Assembly (NCBI GenBank): GCA_029987235.1
Contig: DALTWF010000006.1
Location: 1-64,000 of the forward strand
Direction: 5' to 3'
Length of the DNA stretch: 64,000 nucleotides
Origin: Methanocorpusculum sp.
Lineage (GTDB): Archaea; Halobacteriota; Methanomicrobia; Methanomicrobiales; Methanocorpusculaceae
A program made the position numbers and the translations under genes. The notes under the pieces were generated by a model. It had not been told where the DNA came from. It did not search any database and worked only from the letters and a program-made list of their open reading frames with translations. Below, in pieces: positions 8,807-17,896 of the stretch (the first letter of the stretch is position 1; each line of letters opens with the position of its first letter).

Positions 8807-10000
8807 ATGAAAAACAACCTCACCCATCCGACACATTCTTGCATTAAAAACAAGAAACACTATACAAATATGTTTACCCCGGCAGCTGCAGTATTACTGT
8901 CAGCAGGCATCATCACCGCCTGCCTCGCACTGTACCCGTACCTGTACTACCTCATCCATATCCGCAAAATACCACAGACCGCAAAAACACCATCAACAAC
9001 CCCCCTCCCCGAAATCACCATCGTAATAAACGCATACAAAGAAGGAGACCTGATAAAAACACGCGTAAAAGACATAATAAACACCGATTACCCCAAAAAC
9101 CTGATTACCCTTGTGATAATAAACGACGGAGCAGACAAAGCAACCGGCAAAGCAGCAAAAGAAGTCCTGCAAAACTGCCCCTTCCCGACACATCTGGTCG
9201 AGCCGAAAAAACGCCTGGGAAAAGCAGCCTGCCAGAACCATGCGATAGAAAACGCACAGACAGAAATCATCGTCTTTACCGATGCAGACATCACCACAAA
9301 ACCCGATGCCCTAAGACGCCTCGCAGCATACCTGAACGATGAAACCGCGGGTGCAGTATCAGCCGATGTACAGCCCGTTGGAAAAAATGCCGGCGTCACA
9401 GGCACAGAAACCGCCTACCGCTCAATATACGGGAAAATGTGCGAATACGACAGTACGCTTGACTCTACTTATAACTTCAACGGACCCCTTATTGCATTCA
9501 GAAAAACAGCCGTACCCGCCATCTGTGCAACACGCGGAGCAGATGACGCAAACCTTGCCTTAACCTGCATAGAAAACGGCTACCGCGCACTATATGCATC
9601 AGATGCAGTAGCATTTGAACTTCAGCCCGCAACAATGCGCGCACAGTTCCGCCAGAAAATCCGGAGAGCCGACGGTCTTGTCAACAGTACACGCATGTTT
9701 GCAAAAACAAAACACGATACCGCGCGCCACTTCTGGAAAAAGACATTTCCGACCAGGAAATGGATGCTTCTCTCATCCCCGGTGCTGTTCATGCTCACCG
9801 CAATCCTTTTTGCAGCAGGACTCTTCTGCCAAAGTATTCCTGCCGGCATAATTTTCTGCGCGCTGATTGTACTTCTGACAGTCTTTTCGCTTCTTTTCCC
9901 GCAGAATATGCTGAGCAGTTTTGTAATAAATCAGGTTTTTCTTATTGTGGGCTTAGTCAGACGTAAAAATATCCTGCAGTGGGAGCATGTGGATAAATAA
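8807..10000 (+). CDS. Membrane-bound family 2 glycosyltransferase
   Basis: A 397-aa processive-type GT2 protein. It has one N-terminal membrane helix (residues about 22-51), then a catalytic domain with EITIVINAYKEGD, the donor loop NDGADKATG, the DxD motif FTDADIT, an acceptor-region ADDANLAL and a QFRQKIRRADG block that resembles the Q-x-x-R-W site. Two or three hydrophobic helices close the protein. The layout resembles poly-N-acetylglucosamine or cellulose synthase-like enzymes and fits chain elongation or lipid-linked sugar transfer at the membrane. The start could instead be the ATG at 8870, just before the first helix; neither has a clear ribosome site. Confidence 0.85.
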   Translation: MKNNLTHPTHSCIKNKKHYTNMFTPAAAVLLSAGIITACLALYPYLYYLIHIRKIPQTAKTPSTTPLPEITIVINAYKEGDLIKTRVKDIINTDYPKNLITLVIINDGADKATGKAAKEVLQNCPFPTHLVEPKKRLGKAACQNHAIENAQTEIIVFTDADITTKPDALRRLAAYLNDETAGAVSADVQPVGKNAGVTGTETAYRSIYGKMCEYDSTLDSTYNFNGPLIAFRKTAVPAICATRGADDANLALTCIENGYRALYASDAVAFELQPATMRAQFRQKIRRADGLVNSTRMFAKTKHDTARHFWKKTFPTRKWMLLSSPVLFMLTAILFAAGLFCQSIPAGIIFCALIVLLTVFSLLFPQNMLSSFVINQVFLIVGLVRRKNILQWEHVDK

Positions 10001-10811
10001 AAAAATCTGATTTATTTTTGAAATTTTACTGTAATTTTAGGACAAAAATTGTTTCGAACAGAATTTTGAAGTCGCCCACGCCCCCCAACACGGAAAACAC
10101 GAAATCTTTCACTAAAACCACGAAAAAAACAACATGAGACTTTCGTCTCAAGCGCCCAAATGAAAACCCCTAAAATAAGCCTTTATTGACTTATTGAAGG
10201 GAGTTTTCATGTAAAGCCCGCATTAGGGGGGGGGCTGAAGACTTCACCCCGGATTCATGAAAATACCCCTGCACGATGCTCATCAACAACAGCTCACCAA
10301 ACAGCTTTATTTACCAGGTTGAGGGGTATTTTCATAGTAAAAAAATCTTTCACGAAAACTACCAAAAATTCACGAAAAGTATGATTATACATCCCCATTC
10401 TCCATCTCCGTAATCACTTTTTCGTGTGATTTCGGTAGTTTTCGTGAGGGGTTTTTATTAATTTTTTAGTGGTTTTAGTGAAAGATTTCGTGTTTTCCGT
10501 GTTGGATGCGTAAGTGACCCCCACATCCCGCGTTTATCCTCCCTCACCAAATATATACGAATACCGCGAACACCGCAAACCTCAGCGAAAAATACATTAC
10601 TGACATTTTTTATGCCGGAAAAAAGTCAGTGACCTGTTTTGAAAAAGAAAAAAACTCACCTGATATTTTTCATCATTTCAGCCACTCGCCGGCTTATCCA
10701 GTATTTGCAATTTTATCGGTAACATTTCCCATAGTTTTCAAAAAGAGAGAGAAAAAAAACCCTGCTATGAAAAACCGCCCGGTATTTGCAAAAAGAAGAA
10801 AATATGAATAA
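10001..10811. other. Long non-coding stretch rich in palindromes
   Basis: About 810 bp lie between the membrane glycosyltransferase and the SWIM-protein gene stop. It holds the outer inverted repeat and inner hairpins listed separately, and a run of nine G at 10226-10234. The right part (10510-10811) is AT-rich with no convincing gene; a 60-codon frame at 10629-10811 has no protein-like features. Confidence 0.6.
10085..10505. repeat. Element bounded by perfect 37-bp inverted repeats
   Basis: Positions 10085-10121 are the exact reverse complement of 10469-10505. Inside lie four further inverted repeats: 10135-10150 (TGAGAC / GTCTCA), 10160-10210, 10257-10335 (14-bp perfect arms) and 10350-10447. 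The second and third share related arms (atgaaaa..cccct). No open reading frame of note is present. The structure resembles a miniature inverted-repeat element or a strongly folded RNA. Part of its right arm is related to the repeat at 8669. Confidence 0.75.
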
Positions 10812-12455
10812 CTACCTGAATTGTTTATTTTCTGCCGGTCTAAGTCCCCACTCCTCATTTACCGCTTCAAGTTCCCCCCACAACCCGTACCGTTTTGGAT
10901 AAACCCTGCGCCATTCCTCAATAACCTTCTCCGCATATATGTCACCCCCCTCAATAGAACATACATGCTCAAGAACCCTCGCCGCTTCACAATACCCCTC
11001 GCGCAATGCCTTCTTCTTCACAAGACTTCGTGCATAATCAGCATACCATGCAGCAACCCTGTCACTAAACATTTCACAAAGACCTGATTCATAACGCTTC
11101 ATTTCATCCACCGAATGAATTGTATCAAGACGCTGTGCAAGCCGCGCATACTCCTTTTCATGAAACAAAATACTATTCAGAAAGTCAGCATGTATTACTG
11201 CAAAAACCTCCCCGTCAGCAGCAGACCATTGCTCATCTGAAAACAACTTTTTATATGCTGCATAATCATCATAAGACACATCATACAGCCCGAGAATATC
11301 ACGCGCCGTTTTTTTCGCCTCCTCATACATCCCTGCTGAACTGTACAAATCGCGCAAACGCCTGCATAGTTTCGTACGCTCTGGAAAATACTCATCCTGC
11401 CGTTGAAGAAAATCCTTTAGAATTGCAGCAGCCTTTGCCGGATTTCTTTTTTCTTCGCGCATAACGCGGATAGTAACAACATCAGCATTATCCGGATATT
11501 TCATCTCCTCCATCATTAACTCCTCCTCTGAAGCACCACCCCATCTCATTGCCAGAAGCTTCATCAAAATCCCCTGCGTAGAGTCATGGTCGGAAATTAA
11601 TCCCTCAGCCACAGACAGAATTTCCGGTCTGACATTTACAAGCCCTTCACCGCACCGCATGATGAGAGGACATACGAATTCCTCAAGTTCTTCATTTTGC
11701 GCATGTTCCTTTGCCCATCTGTAAATAGCGTCCCTGAGTTCTTTGTCTGCATATACCAGTACGTTATTCAACGCATCAAACAATGGATGCAGCACATACT
11801 CTTTTAAATCACTGAAGGTATCATTAACACAAAGACACTCAAGATAAGAATCAGCCGCACTTTTCACCAGTATAAAAAGCGCGCGTACTCTTTTACGGGA
11901 TTGCAGAACAGGCAGCAGTGAATCATAAAAGGCATCAAGTTCGTCCAAGGCACCTTCGTAATAATCCTCATCCCACGATTCAGCAAACCCATCAGATGTA
12001 TTTTTAATAAGACCGGCAAGTTCTGCAGCATAGTTGTTTGCAGAATCGGTTTCCTCATCACCCTCCACCCAGAGCCTGAATTTACCTGCAATATCCGCAT
12101 CTTCATTTACCAGCAGCTTTACAAATTCACGAATATCTGAATCCTCTGCTTCTGCAAGAATTTTTTGAATCGATTTCCGGTTTTTGGGAAAACCCGGAAG
12201 TTTTTCAGCAGCAAAACAAACAGCTGCCATGTGTTTGCAGTAATTCCCGTCTGCTGCATAAGGACATGTACAAGACATCTTCAGCGACTTCTTATCTGCA
12301 CAGATTTCCACGAAATACCGCTCGGAACCATAAACATCTGCGGTAATTTTCTTATCCCTCAGCCGGAGGTTTTTGACCCGCTTATCTTTGAAATATAGTT
12401 CACCGCGTGAAAGAATGTTCGGAGTAAAGCAGGAATACCAGTTCTTTGGAAGCAT
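10812..12455 (-). CDS. SWIM zinc-finger protein
   Basis: A 547-aa protein with an N-terminal SWIM zinc finger: C62, C64, C73 and H75 in CTCPYAADGNYCKH. SWIM domains bind zinc and are thought to contact DNA or proteins. The remaining 450 residues are acidic and helical, with repeat-like helices suggestive of a TPR-type scaffold, but I see no catalytic motif. Its start overlaps the stop of the upstream nitrilase-family gene by one base, so the two are probably one transcript. Function is unknown. Confidence 0.8.
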   Translation of the reverse strand: MLPKNWYSCFTPNILSRGELYFKDKRVKNLRLRDKKITADVYGSERYFVEICADKKSLKMSCTCPYAADGNYCKHMAAVCFAAEKLPGFPKNRKSIQKILAEAEDSDIREFVKLLVNEDADIAGKFRLWVEGDEETDSANNYAAELAGLIKNTSDGFAESWDEDYYEGALDELDAFYDSLLPVLQSRKRVRALFILVKSAADSYLECLCVNDTFSDLKEYVLHPLFDALNNVLVYADKELRDAIYRWAKEHAQNEELEEFVCPLIMRCGEGLVNVRPEILSVAEGLISDHDSTQGILMKLLAMRWGGASEEELMMEEMKYPDNADVVTIRVMREEKRNPAKAAAILKDFLQRQDEYFPERTKLCRRLRDLYSSAGMYEEAKKTARDILGLYDVSYDDYAAYKKLFSDEQWSAADGEVFAVIHADFLNSILFHEKEYARLAQRLDTIHSVDEMKRYESGLCEMFSDRVAAWYADYARSLVKKKALREGYCEAARVLEHVCSIEGGDIYAEKVIEEWRRVYPKRYGLWGELEAVNEEWGLRPAENKQFR

Positions 12456-13204
12456 TATTCAACCAGCCCCCACTTCTCCCTCCACTCACAAACCCCCTCC
12501 GCATCAACCTCTGCTGAACACACCCCTTCAAAGACCCCCGCATCAGCAATAATACGCCCCTCCATATCGCAAATCATACTCCGCCCCGCGCATTCGATAC
12601 TTGCTTCCTCATCAAACCCGAGCGCACCGCACCCGACCGCATAACACCGGTTTTCCAGCGCGCGCGCACGAAGCAGCAGCTCCCAGTCAGAAGTCCGCGC
12701 AGCAGCCCACGCAGCCTGCACCAGCATAACCTCCACACCCTCATGCAAATACACCCGGTACAGTTCAGGAAACCGCAGATCAAAACAGACCGAACAGCCG
12801 AACTTTACCCCCTTATACTCAAAAACAACCGGCGCGCGCCCTGCAGAAAAACCCTTATCCTCCCCGCCCGGTGTGAAAAGATGCATCTTATCATATTCGG
12901 CAAGTATTTCGCCCGAAGGCCCGCAGACAAGCATCGTATTACACGGTCTGCCCCCCGGAACTGCGCGTGCATAAGAACCTATAATGCACTTTGCATACTT
13001 TTTTGCAAGCGCGCGCCATCTCTCTTTTATATCGGATTCAGCGGCTAAAGGCCGCGCACGCCACCCGCACGCATACTGCTCGCAAAACACAACCACATCA
13101 GCATCTGCGCAGTCCTCACCGGACAAAACCGCATCCGCGCGCAAAAACATCTCATCCGGATTATCCCACACCTGCATTACCTGGGCACAACAGATTTTCA
13201 TCAT
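12455..13204 (-). CDS. Carbon-nitrogen hydrolase (nitrilase superfamily)
   Basis: A 249-aa cytoplasmic amidohydrolase. The catalytic triad is visible: E42 (FCEQYACGW), K106 (YDKMHLF) and C140 (GCSVCFDLRFPELYR). Length and motif spacing fit the omega-amidase/Nit2-like branch, which hydrolyses small amides such as alpha-ketoglutaramate; substrate assignment is inference. It is the first gene of a two-gene unit with the SWIM protein. The ATG at 13201 is an equally possible start. Confidence 0.88.
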   Translation of the reverse strand: MMKICCAQVMQVWDNPDEMFLRADAVLSGEDCADADVVVFCEQYACGWRARPLAAESDIKERWRALAKKYAKCIIGSYARAVPGGRPCNTMLVCGPSGEILAEYDKMHLFTPGGEDKGFSAGRAPVVFEYKGVKFGCSVCFDLRFPELYRVYLHEGVEVMLVQAAWAAARTSDWELLLRARALENRCYAVGCGALGFDEEASIECAGRSMICDMEGRIIADAGVFEGVCSAEVDAEGVCEWREKWGLVE

Positions 13205-13287
13205 AACATAATGGCGCGCGGAAAAGGTAAAATGATTCGGTGCGGGTGCGCTTGTAAAACTGATACTAAAAAAAGGAAAGAAGAAAT

Positions 13288-13581
13288 TTACTCTTCTTTC
13301 TTTTCTGATTCCTTGTTTATTTTGATTGGAATCTTGCTTTCAACCTTTTCAGAGACTGCCTTTGCCTTCTTTGCAACAACACCAATCCAGATGGTGAAGA
13401 GAACTGCAAGAACGGTTACAAAGACCGCATATCCGAGCATTGCCGGAATTGAACTCTGTTCTCCGAAGAAATACTTGAAAATCTCCTGAATTGCAGTGTT
13501 CCATGCAATTGCAGCGACTAAACCGAATGCAGCAGTGATTAATGCTGAAAGCTTCTCAATAACTTCTACTGATAATGCCAT
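13288..13581 (-). CDS. Small membrane protein, DUF5654-like
   Basis: A 97-aa protein with two membrane helices (about residues 12-35 and 46-70), the first containing the pattern AFGLVAAIAWNTAIQEIF, and a charged lysine/glutamate tail. The pattern matches the archaeal DUF5654 family, whose role is not known. It has its own TATA-like box (TTTTAAATAG, near 13600 on the minus strand). It is divergent from the dehydratase activase gene. The assignment is from memory of the family pattern. Confidence 0.75.
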   Translation of the reverse strand: MALSVEVIEKLSALITAAFGLVAAIAWNTAIQEIFKYFFGEQSSIPAMLGYAVFVTVLAVLFTIWIGVVAKKAKAVSEKVESKIPIKINKESEKKEE

Positions 13582-13666
13582 ACTAAAACATTGACTTACA
13601 ATCTATTTAAAAGAATGTATCACTAAGAGAGATTATATCCGTTCGCGCCCTATATACTATGAATAA

Positions 13667-16630
13667 ATGCCTGCCGCAAATACCACCCAGCCGCTTAAAA
13701 TAGGGATAGATATCGGTTCTACAACCGTTAAAGTCATAATACTTGACGAAAACAACAAAATACTCTTCCGCGCGTACGAACGCCACTTCTCCAAAGTACG
13801 TGAAAAGAGTGCCGAGATTCTCTCCCGCACGAAAGAAATAGTACAGACACGCGCAGTCAGACTCTTAATCACCGGCTCGGCAGGTCTTGGTGTGGCAAAA
13901 TCCGCGGGACTTCCCTTCATTCAGGAGGTTTTTGCAACCGCAAAATCCGTGCGCACCTATATACCTGCATGCGACTCGGTCATTGAACTCGGCGGCGAAG
14001 ATGCAAAAATCATCTTCTTCCGGGGCAGTCTTGAAGAACGCATGAACGGAACCTGTGCGGGAGGAACAGGTGCATTTATCGACCAGATGGCAACCCTTCT
14101 TAATGTATCTGTTGATGAACTTGACCGGCTGGCGATGAACTATGAGAAAATCTACCCGATTGCATCGCGCTGCGGAGTGTTTGCAAAGACCGATATCCAG
14201 CCGATTTTAAACCAGGGAGGCAGAAAAGAAGACGTTGCGGCATCCATATTCCAGGCGGTTGTTGACCAGACGATTGCAGGTCTGACACAGGGGCGCGCGC
14301 TCGGAGACACCATAGTCTTCCTTGGAGGGCCGCTGTATTATTACAAGGCACTGCGCGCGCGGTTTGCAGAAACCCTGCATTTAGATGAAACGCATGCCGT
14401 ATTCCCGGAAAATGCAGACTGCTATGCAGCGCTCGGTGCTGCGTTGTCAACAGACGGTTATGACGCGCTTTCATTTGATGATATCATCCGGAAAATAAAG
14501 GAAAGCGCGCATGATACGACGCTTACGAATACTATGGCGCCGCTTTTTGAATCCGAAGAAGAGTATGCGGCATTCTGCGCGCGCCACAATGCAAATGCAC
14601 CGCCGAAATCAGATATTTCCACATACGAAGGCCCTGCATGGCTCGGTATCGATGCAGGCAGCACCACAACCAAAATCGTTCTGATTGACAAAGACTGCGG
14701 CATTTTATACACCTATTACGGCTCAAACAAGGGAAATCCGGTACAGATTGTCTATGATGAACTAAACAAAATCTACGCACGAGCAGGCGACAGAATCAAG
14801 ATTTCAGGAAGCGCGGTGACCGGATACGGTGAAGACCTGCTGAAAAATGCGTTCAGAATTGATGCGGGGCTTGTTGAAACCGTGGCACATTACCGCGCAG
14901 CGCGCCATTTCAATCCGGATGTGGATTTCATCATAGATATAGGCGGGCAGGACATGAAATGCTTCAAGATACGAAACGGCGCAGTTGACAGCATTTTCTT
15001 AAACGAGGCATGCTCCTCGGGCTGCGGTTCCTTCATCGAAACATTTGCGCGCGCGCTCGGCTACGAGATTGAAGAATTCTCAAAACTCGGTCTGTTTGTG
15101 AAGCACCCGGTAAACTTAGGCTCGCGCTGCACGGTATTCATGAACTCATCGGTAAAACAGGCGCAGCGCGATGGAGCAAGCGTTGCTGATATTTCCGCAG
15201 GTCTTTCCATTTCCATTGTGAAAAACGCGGTCTACAAAGTTATCCGCGCATCCAGCGCGGATGACCTGGGAAAACACATAGTCGTACAGGGCGGGACATT
15301 CAAAAACGATGCAGTGCTGCGCAGTTTCGAGCAGGAATTAAAGCGCGAGGTTACGCGTCCGGTTATTGCAGGCATTTCCGGCGCGTTTGGCGCGGCTCTT
15401 TTTGCAAAAGATTCTGCGCGCGAGACATCAGATATCCTCACCGCAGAGGAACTGAAATCCTTTACGCACAAAGCAAAGCCGATTACCTGCAAACTCTGTA
15501 CAAACCACTGTTCGCTTACAGTAAACACCTTTGACAATGGACGCCGTTTTGTCTCCGGAAACCGCTGCAGCAGACCGCTTGGCAAAGAAAAGGCAGACCT
15601 GCCGAATCTTGCGCACTGGAAATATGAAAAACTTGCAGAAATTGCAGGCAGTTCCCTGCAGGATGCGCCGCGCGGCAAAATAGGCATCCCGTTCGGTCTG
15701 AATATGTATGAGAACCTGCCGTTCTGGCATGCGTTCTTTACGAAACTCGGCTTTGAGGTCGTATTAAACGATGAATCATCGCGCGCGCTGTACCGGCTCG
15801 GTCAGCACACGATTCCGTCAGATACGGTCTGCTATCCGGCAAAACTCATGCACGGTGCGGTTATTTCTCTGATAAACAAAGGCATTGACACGATTTTCTA
15901 TCCGTGTCTGCCGTACAATTTCGATGAAGGGCTTGGCGACAAGCACTTTAACTGTCCTGTTGTTGCCTATTATCCGGAGTTACTTGCTGCAAACATGCCC
16001 GAACTTGCGAAAGTGCGCTATCTCTATCCGTATTTCGGCCTGCACCGTCCGAAAGACTTTGCAAAACGCGCGGGCAGATATTTCGAAGAAAACTTCGGCA
16101 TTCCGGCGCGCGAGACGAAAGCAGCTGTTAAGGCTGCGTATGCTGCATACGAGACATATAAAAGAGAACTGCGTGCCAAAGCAGAAGAATATATTGCCTT
16201 TGCCCGCGCAAACGGATACAAGATACTGGTGCAGGCAGGAAGACCGTATCACATTGACCCGGAAATCGGGCACGGAATCGATGAACTTGCGGTAAATTAC
16301 GGATTTGTTCTGATTACTGAGGATTCTGTTGCATGGAAACTGGGAAAGGAATCGCGTCATGTCTTAAACCAGTGGATGTACCATTCAAGAATCTACAATG
16401 CCGCGCGCTATGTCTGTACGCAGCCCGACATGCAGCTGATTCAGCTGGTATCCTTCGGCTGCGGAACGGATGCGATTACCACGGATGAAACACGTGAAAT
16501 CCTTGAATCAGGAGGCAAACTCTATACGCAGATTAAGATTGATGAAATTACCAACCTCGGCGCGGTAAAAATCCGTCTTCGGAGTTTAATGGCTGCAATC
16601 GAGGCGCGGGAGGAAGAAAACCATGGCTGA
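13667..16630 (+). CDS. Two-domain acyl-CoA dehydratase activase-like ATPase
   Basis: A 987-aa BadF/BadG/BcrA/BcrD-type protein. Two ASKHA ATPase domains (IGIDIGSTTVK near residue 12 and LGIDAGSTTTK near 326) are each followed by both iron-sulfur cysteines of the HgdC type (CAGGTGAF and RCGVF; CSSGCGSF and RCTVF). A cysteine-rich linker (CKLCTNHCSL) and a DUF2229-like domain follow. Known relatives use ATP hydrolysis to drive low-potential electron transfer into 2-hydroxyacyl-CoA dehydratases or benzoyl-CoA reductase. No such substrate enzyme pathway is obvious here. The next gene overlaps by 8 bp and is its natural partner. Confidence 0.88.
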   Translation: MPAANTTQPLKIGIDIGSTTVKVIILDENNKILFRAYERHFSKVREKSAEILSRTKEIVQTRAVRLLITGSAGLGVAKSAGLPFIQEVFATAKSVRTYIPACDSVIELGGEDAKIIFFRGSLEERMNGTCAGGTGAFIDQMATLLNVSVDELDRLAMNYEKIYPIASRCGVFAKTDIQPILNQGGRKEDVAASIFQAVVDQTIAGLTQGRALGDTIVFLGGPLYYYKALRARFAETLHLDETHAVFPENADCYAALGAALSTDGYDALSFDDIIRKIKESAHDTTLTNTMAPLFESEEEYAAFCARHNANAPPKSDISTYEGPAWLGIDAGSTTTKIVLIDKDCGILYTYYGSNKGNPVQIVYDELNKIYARAGDRIKISGSAVTGYGEDLLKNAFRIDAGLVETVAHYRAARHFNPDVDFIIDIGGQDMKCFKIRNGAVDSIFLNEACSSGCGSFIETFARALGYEIEEFSKLGLFVKHPVNLGSRCTVFMNSSVKQAQRDGASVADISAGLSISIVKNAVYKVIRASSADDLGKHIVVQGGTFKNDAVLRSFEQELKREVTRPVIAGISGAFGAALFAKDSARETSDILTAEELKSFTHKAKPITCKLCTNHCSLTVNTFDNGRRFVSGNRCSRPLGKEKADLPNLAHWKYEKLAEIAGSSLQDAPRGKIGIPFGLNMYENLPFWHAFFTKLGFEVVLNDESSRALYRLGQHTIPSDTVCYPAKLMHGAVISLINKGIDTIFYPCLPYNFDEGLGDKHFNCPVVAYYPELLAANMPELAKVRYLYPYFGLHRPKDFAKRAGRYFEENFGIPARETKAAVKAAYAAYETYKRELRAKAEEYIAFARANGYKILVQAGRPYHIDPEIGHGIDELAVNYGFVLITEDSVAWKLGKESRHVLNQWMYHSRIYNAARYVCTQPDMQLIQLVSFGCGTDAITTDETREILESGGKLYTQIKIDEITNLGAVKIRLRSLMAAIEAREEENHG

Positions 16631-17891
16631 ACTCGTATATGATGAAACCGGGCGTCTTTTATTTACCGAGGAGATGCGCAAAGAGGGCTATACAATATTA
16701 GTTCCCCAGATGCTTCCGGTGATGTTCAAACTCGTATTAAAAATCTTCAACCGGCAGGGATACCGCGTGGAAGCGCTGGAAACCACCGGCCGCAGAGTTG
16801 TTGAGACGGGTCTCAAATATGTGCACAATGATATGTGTTATCCGGCGATTTTAACCATCGGGCAGCTGATTGAAGCCGTGGAAAGCGGCCGGTACGATTC
16901 GCACAAAATCGCGCTTGCCATTTCCCAGACCGGCGGAGGATGCCGCGCTTCAAACTATGTGCATATGCTCAGAAAAGCCTTAAAGCGCGCAAATCTTGAG
17001 TATGTTCCGGTGGTATCGGTAAACATTAACGGTCTTGAACCGAACCCGGGCTTTAAAATGTCAGTCGGATTCGGTCGCGAACTGATTTTTGCGATGATGT
17101 ACGGCGATTTGCTGGTCGACCTCGGCAACCAGTGCAGACCGTATGAAATAAATTCCGGTGAAACTGATGCCGTAATTGACCGCTGGGCAGACAAACTGGT
17201 TGATTTATTCAACCGCGGCAAGGGAATGAGTCAGGGTGCAATGCGTACCTTAATGCGTGAAATCGTTGCCGATTTTGCAAAAATCGGCCGGCGCAGTGAA
17301 AACAAGACGCGTGTGGGTGTTGTGGGCGAGATTTACGTCAAATACGCGCCGCTTGGCAACAACAACCTTGAGGAATTCCTTCTTTCCGAAGGTGCCGAGG
17401 TCGTAATCCCCGGATTTACCAATTTCCTGATGATGAAAATCAACAACCGGTATGTGGATGTGGGGCTTTACGGCGGAAGCAGACTCAAAAAACTCGGTAT
17501 GAAACTGTTTCAGGGCTATATCGGTCAGTGCCAGCATATTATGATTGAAGTAATGAAAGAAGAAGGCACGTTCCGCGCACCCGAGCCGTTTTCAACGCTT
17601 CAGGAACTGGTCAAAGGGTATCTGTCCCCCGGAAACAAAATGGGAGAAGGATGGCTATTAACTGCTGAAATGCTTGAATTAATCCATTCCGGAACGAAAA
17701 ATGTTGTATGCACGCAGCCGTTCGGTTGTCTGCCGAATCATATTGTCGGAAAAGGCATGATGCGTAAAATCAAAAATGATTATCCTGATTCAAACATCGT
17801 TGCTGTGGATTATGACCCGGGAGCAACGAAGATTAATCAGGAAAACAGAATTAAACTGATGCTTTCCAATGCAAAGGAAGCACAGGATTAA
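16623..17891 (+). CDS. Acyl-CoA dehydratase activase-associated protein
   Basis: A 422-aa protein similar to the 2-hydroxyacyl-CoA dehydratase component family found as a separate chain or fused domain after large activases. Cysteines likely to hold a cluster occur in HNDMCYPA, TGGGCRASN and QPFGCLPNHI. It starts inside the end of the activase gene (ATGGCTGA overlap), which implies coupled translation and a complex. The true substrate is unknown; in methanogens a role in ATP-driven reduction of some protein or cofactor is more likely than amino-acid fermentation. That last point is inference. Confidence 0.82.
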   Translation: MAELVYDETGRLLFTEEMRKEGYTILVPQMLPVMFKLVLKIFNRQGYRVEALETTGRRVVETGLKYVHNDMCYPAILTIGQLIEAVESGRYDSHKIALAISQTGGGCRASNYVHMLRKALKRANLEYVPVVSVNINGLEPNPGFKMSVGFGRELIFAMMYGDLLVDLGNQCRPYEINSGETDAVIDRWADKLVDLFNRGKGMSQGAMRTLMREIVADFAKIGRRSENKTRVGVVGEIYVKYAPLGNNNLEEFLLSEGAEVVIPGFTNFLMMKINNRYVDVGLYGGSRLKKLGMKLFQGYIGQCQHIMIEVMKEEGTFRAPEPFSTLQELVKGYLSPGNKMGEGWLLTAEMLELIHSGTKNVVCTQPFGCLPNHIVGKGMMRKIKNDYPDSNIVAVDYDPGATKINQENRIKLMLSNAKEAQD

Positions 17892-17896
17892 TTTTT

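Noticed and set aside
10085..10505. CRISPR array as explanation for the repeats at 10.1-10.5 kb
   Set aside because: The repeats are inverted and of unequal length and spacing; there are no regular direct repeats with spacers and no cas genes.
10629..10811. A 60-codon plus-strand frame before the SWIM gene
   Set aside because: Low-complexity, Lys/Phe-rich, no ribosome site, and it runs into A-rich non-coding DNA.
13211..13489. A 92-codon plus-strand frame opposite the DUF5654 gene
   Set aside because: It is antisense to a clear two-helix membrane protein gene.
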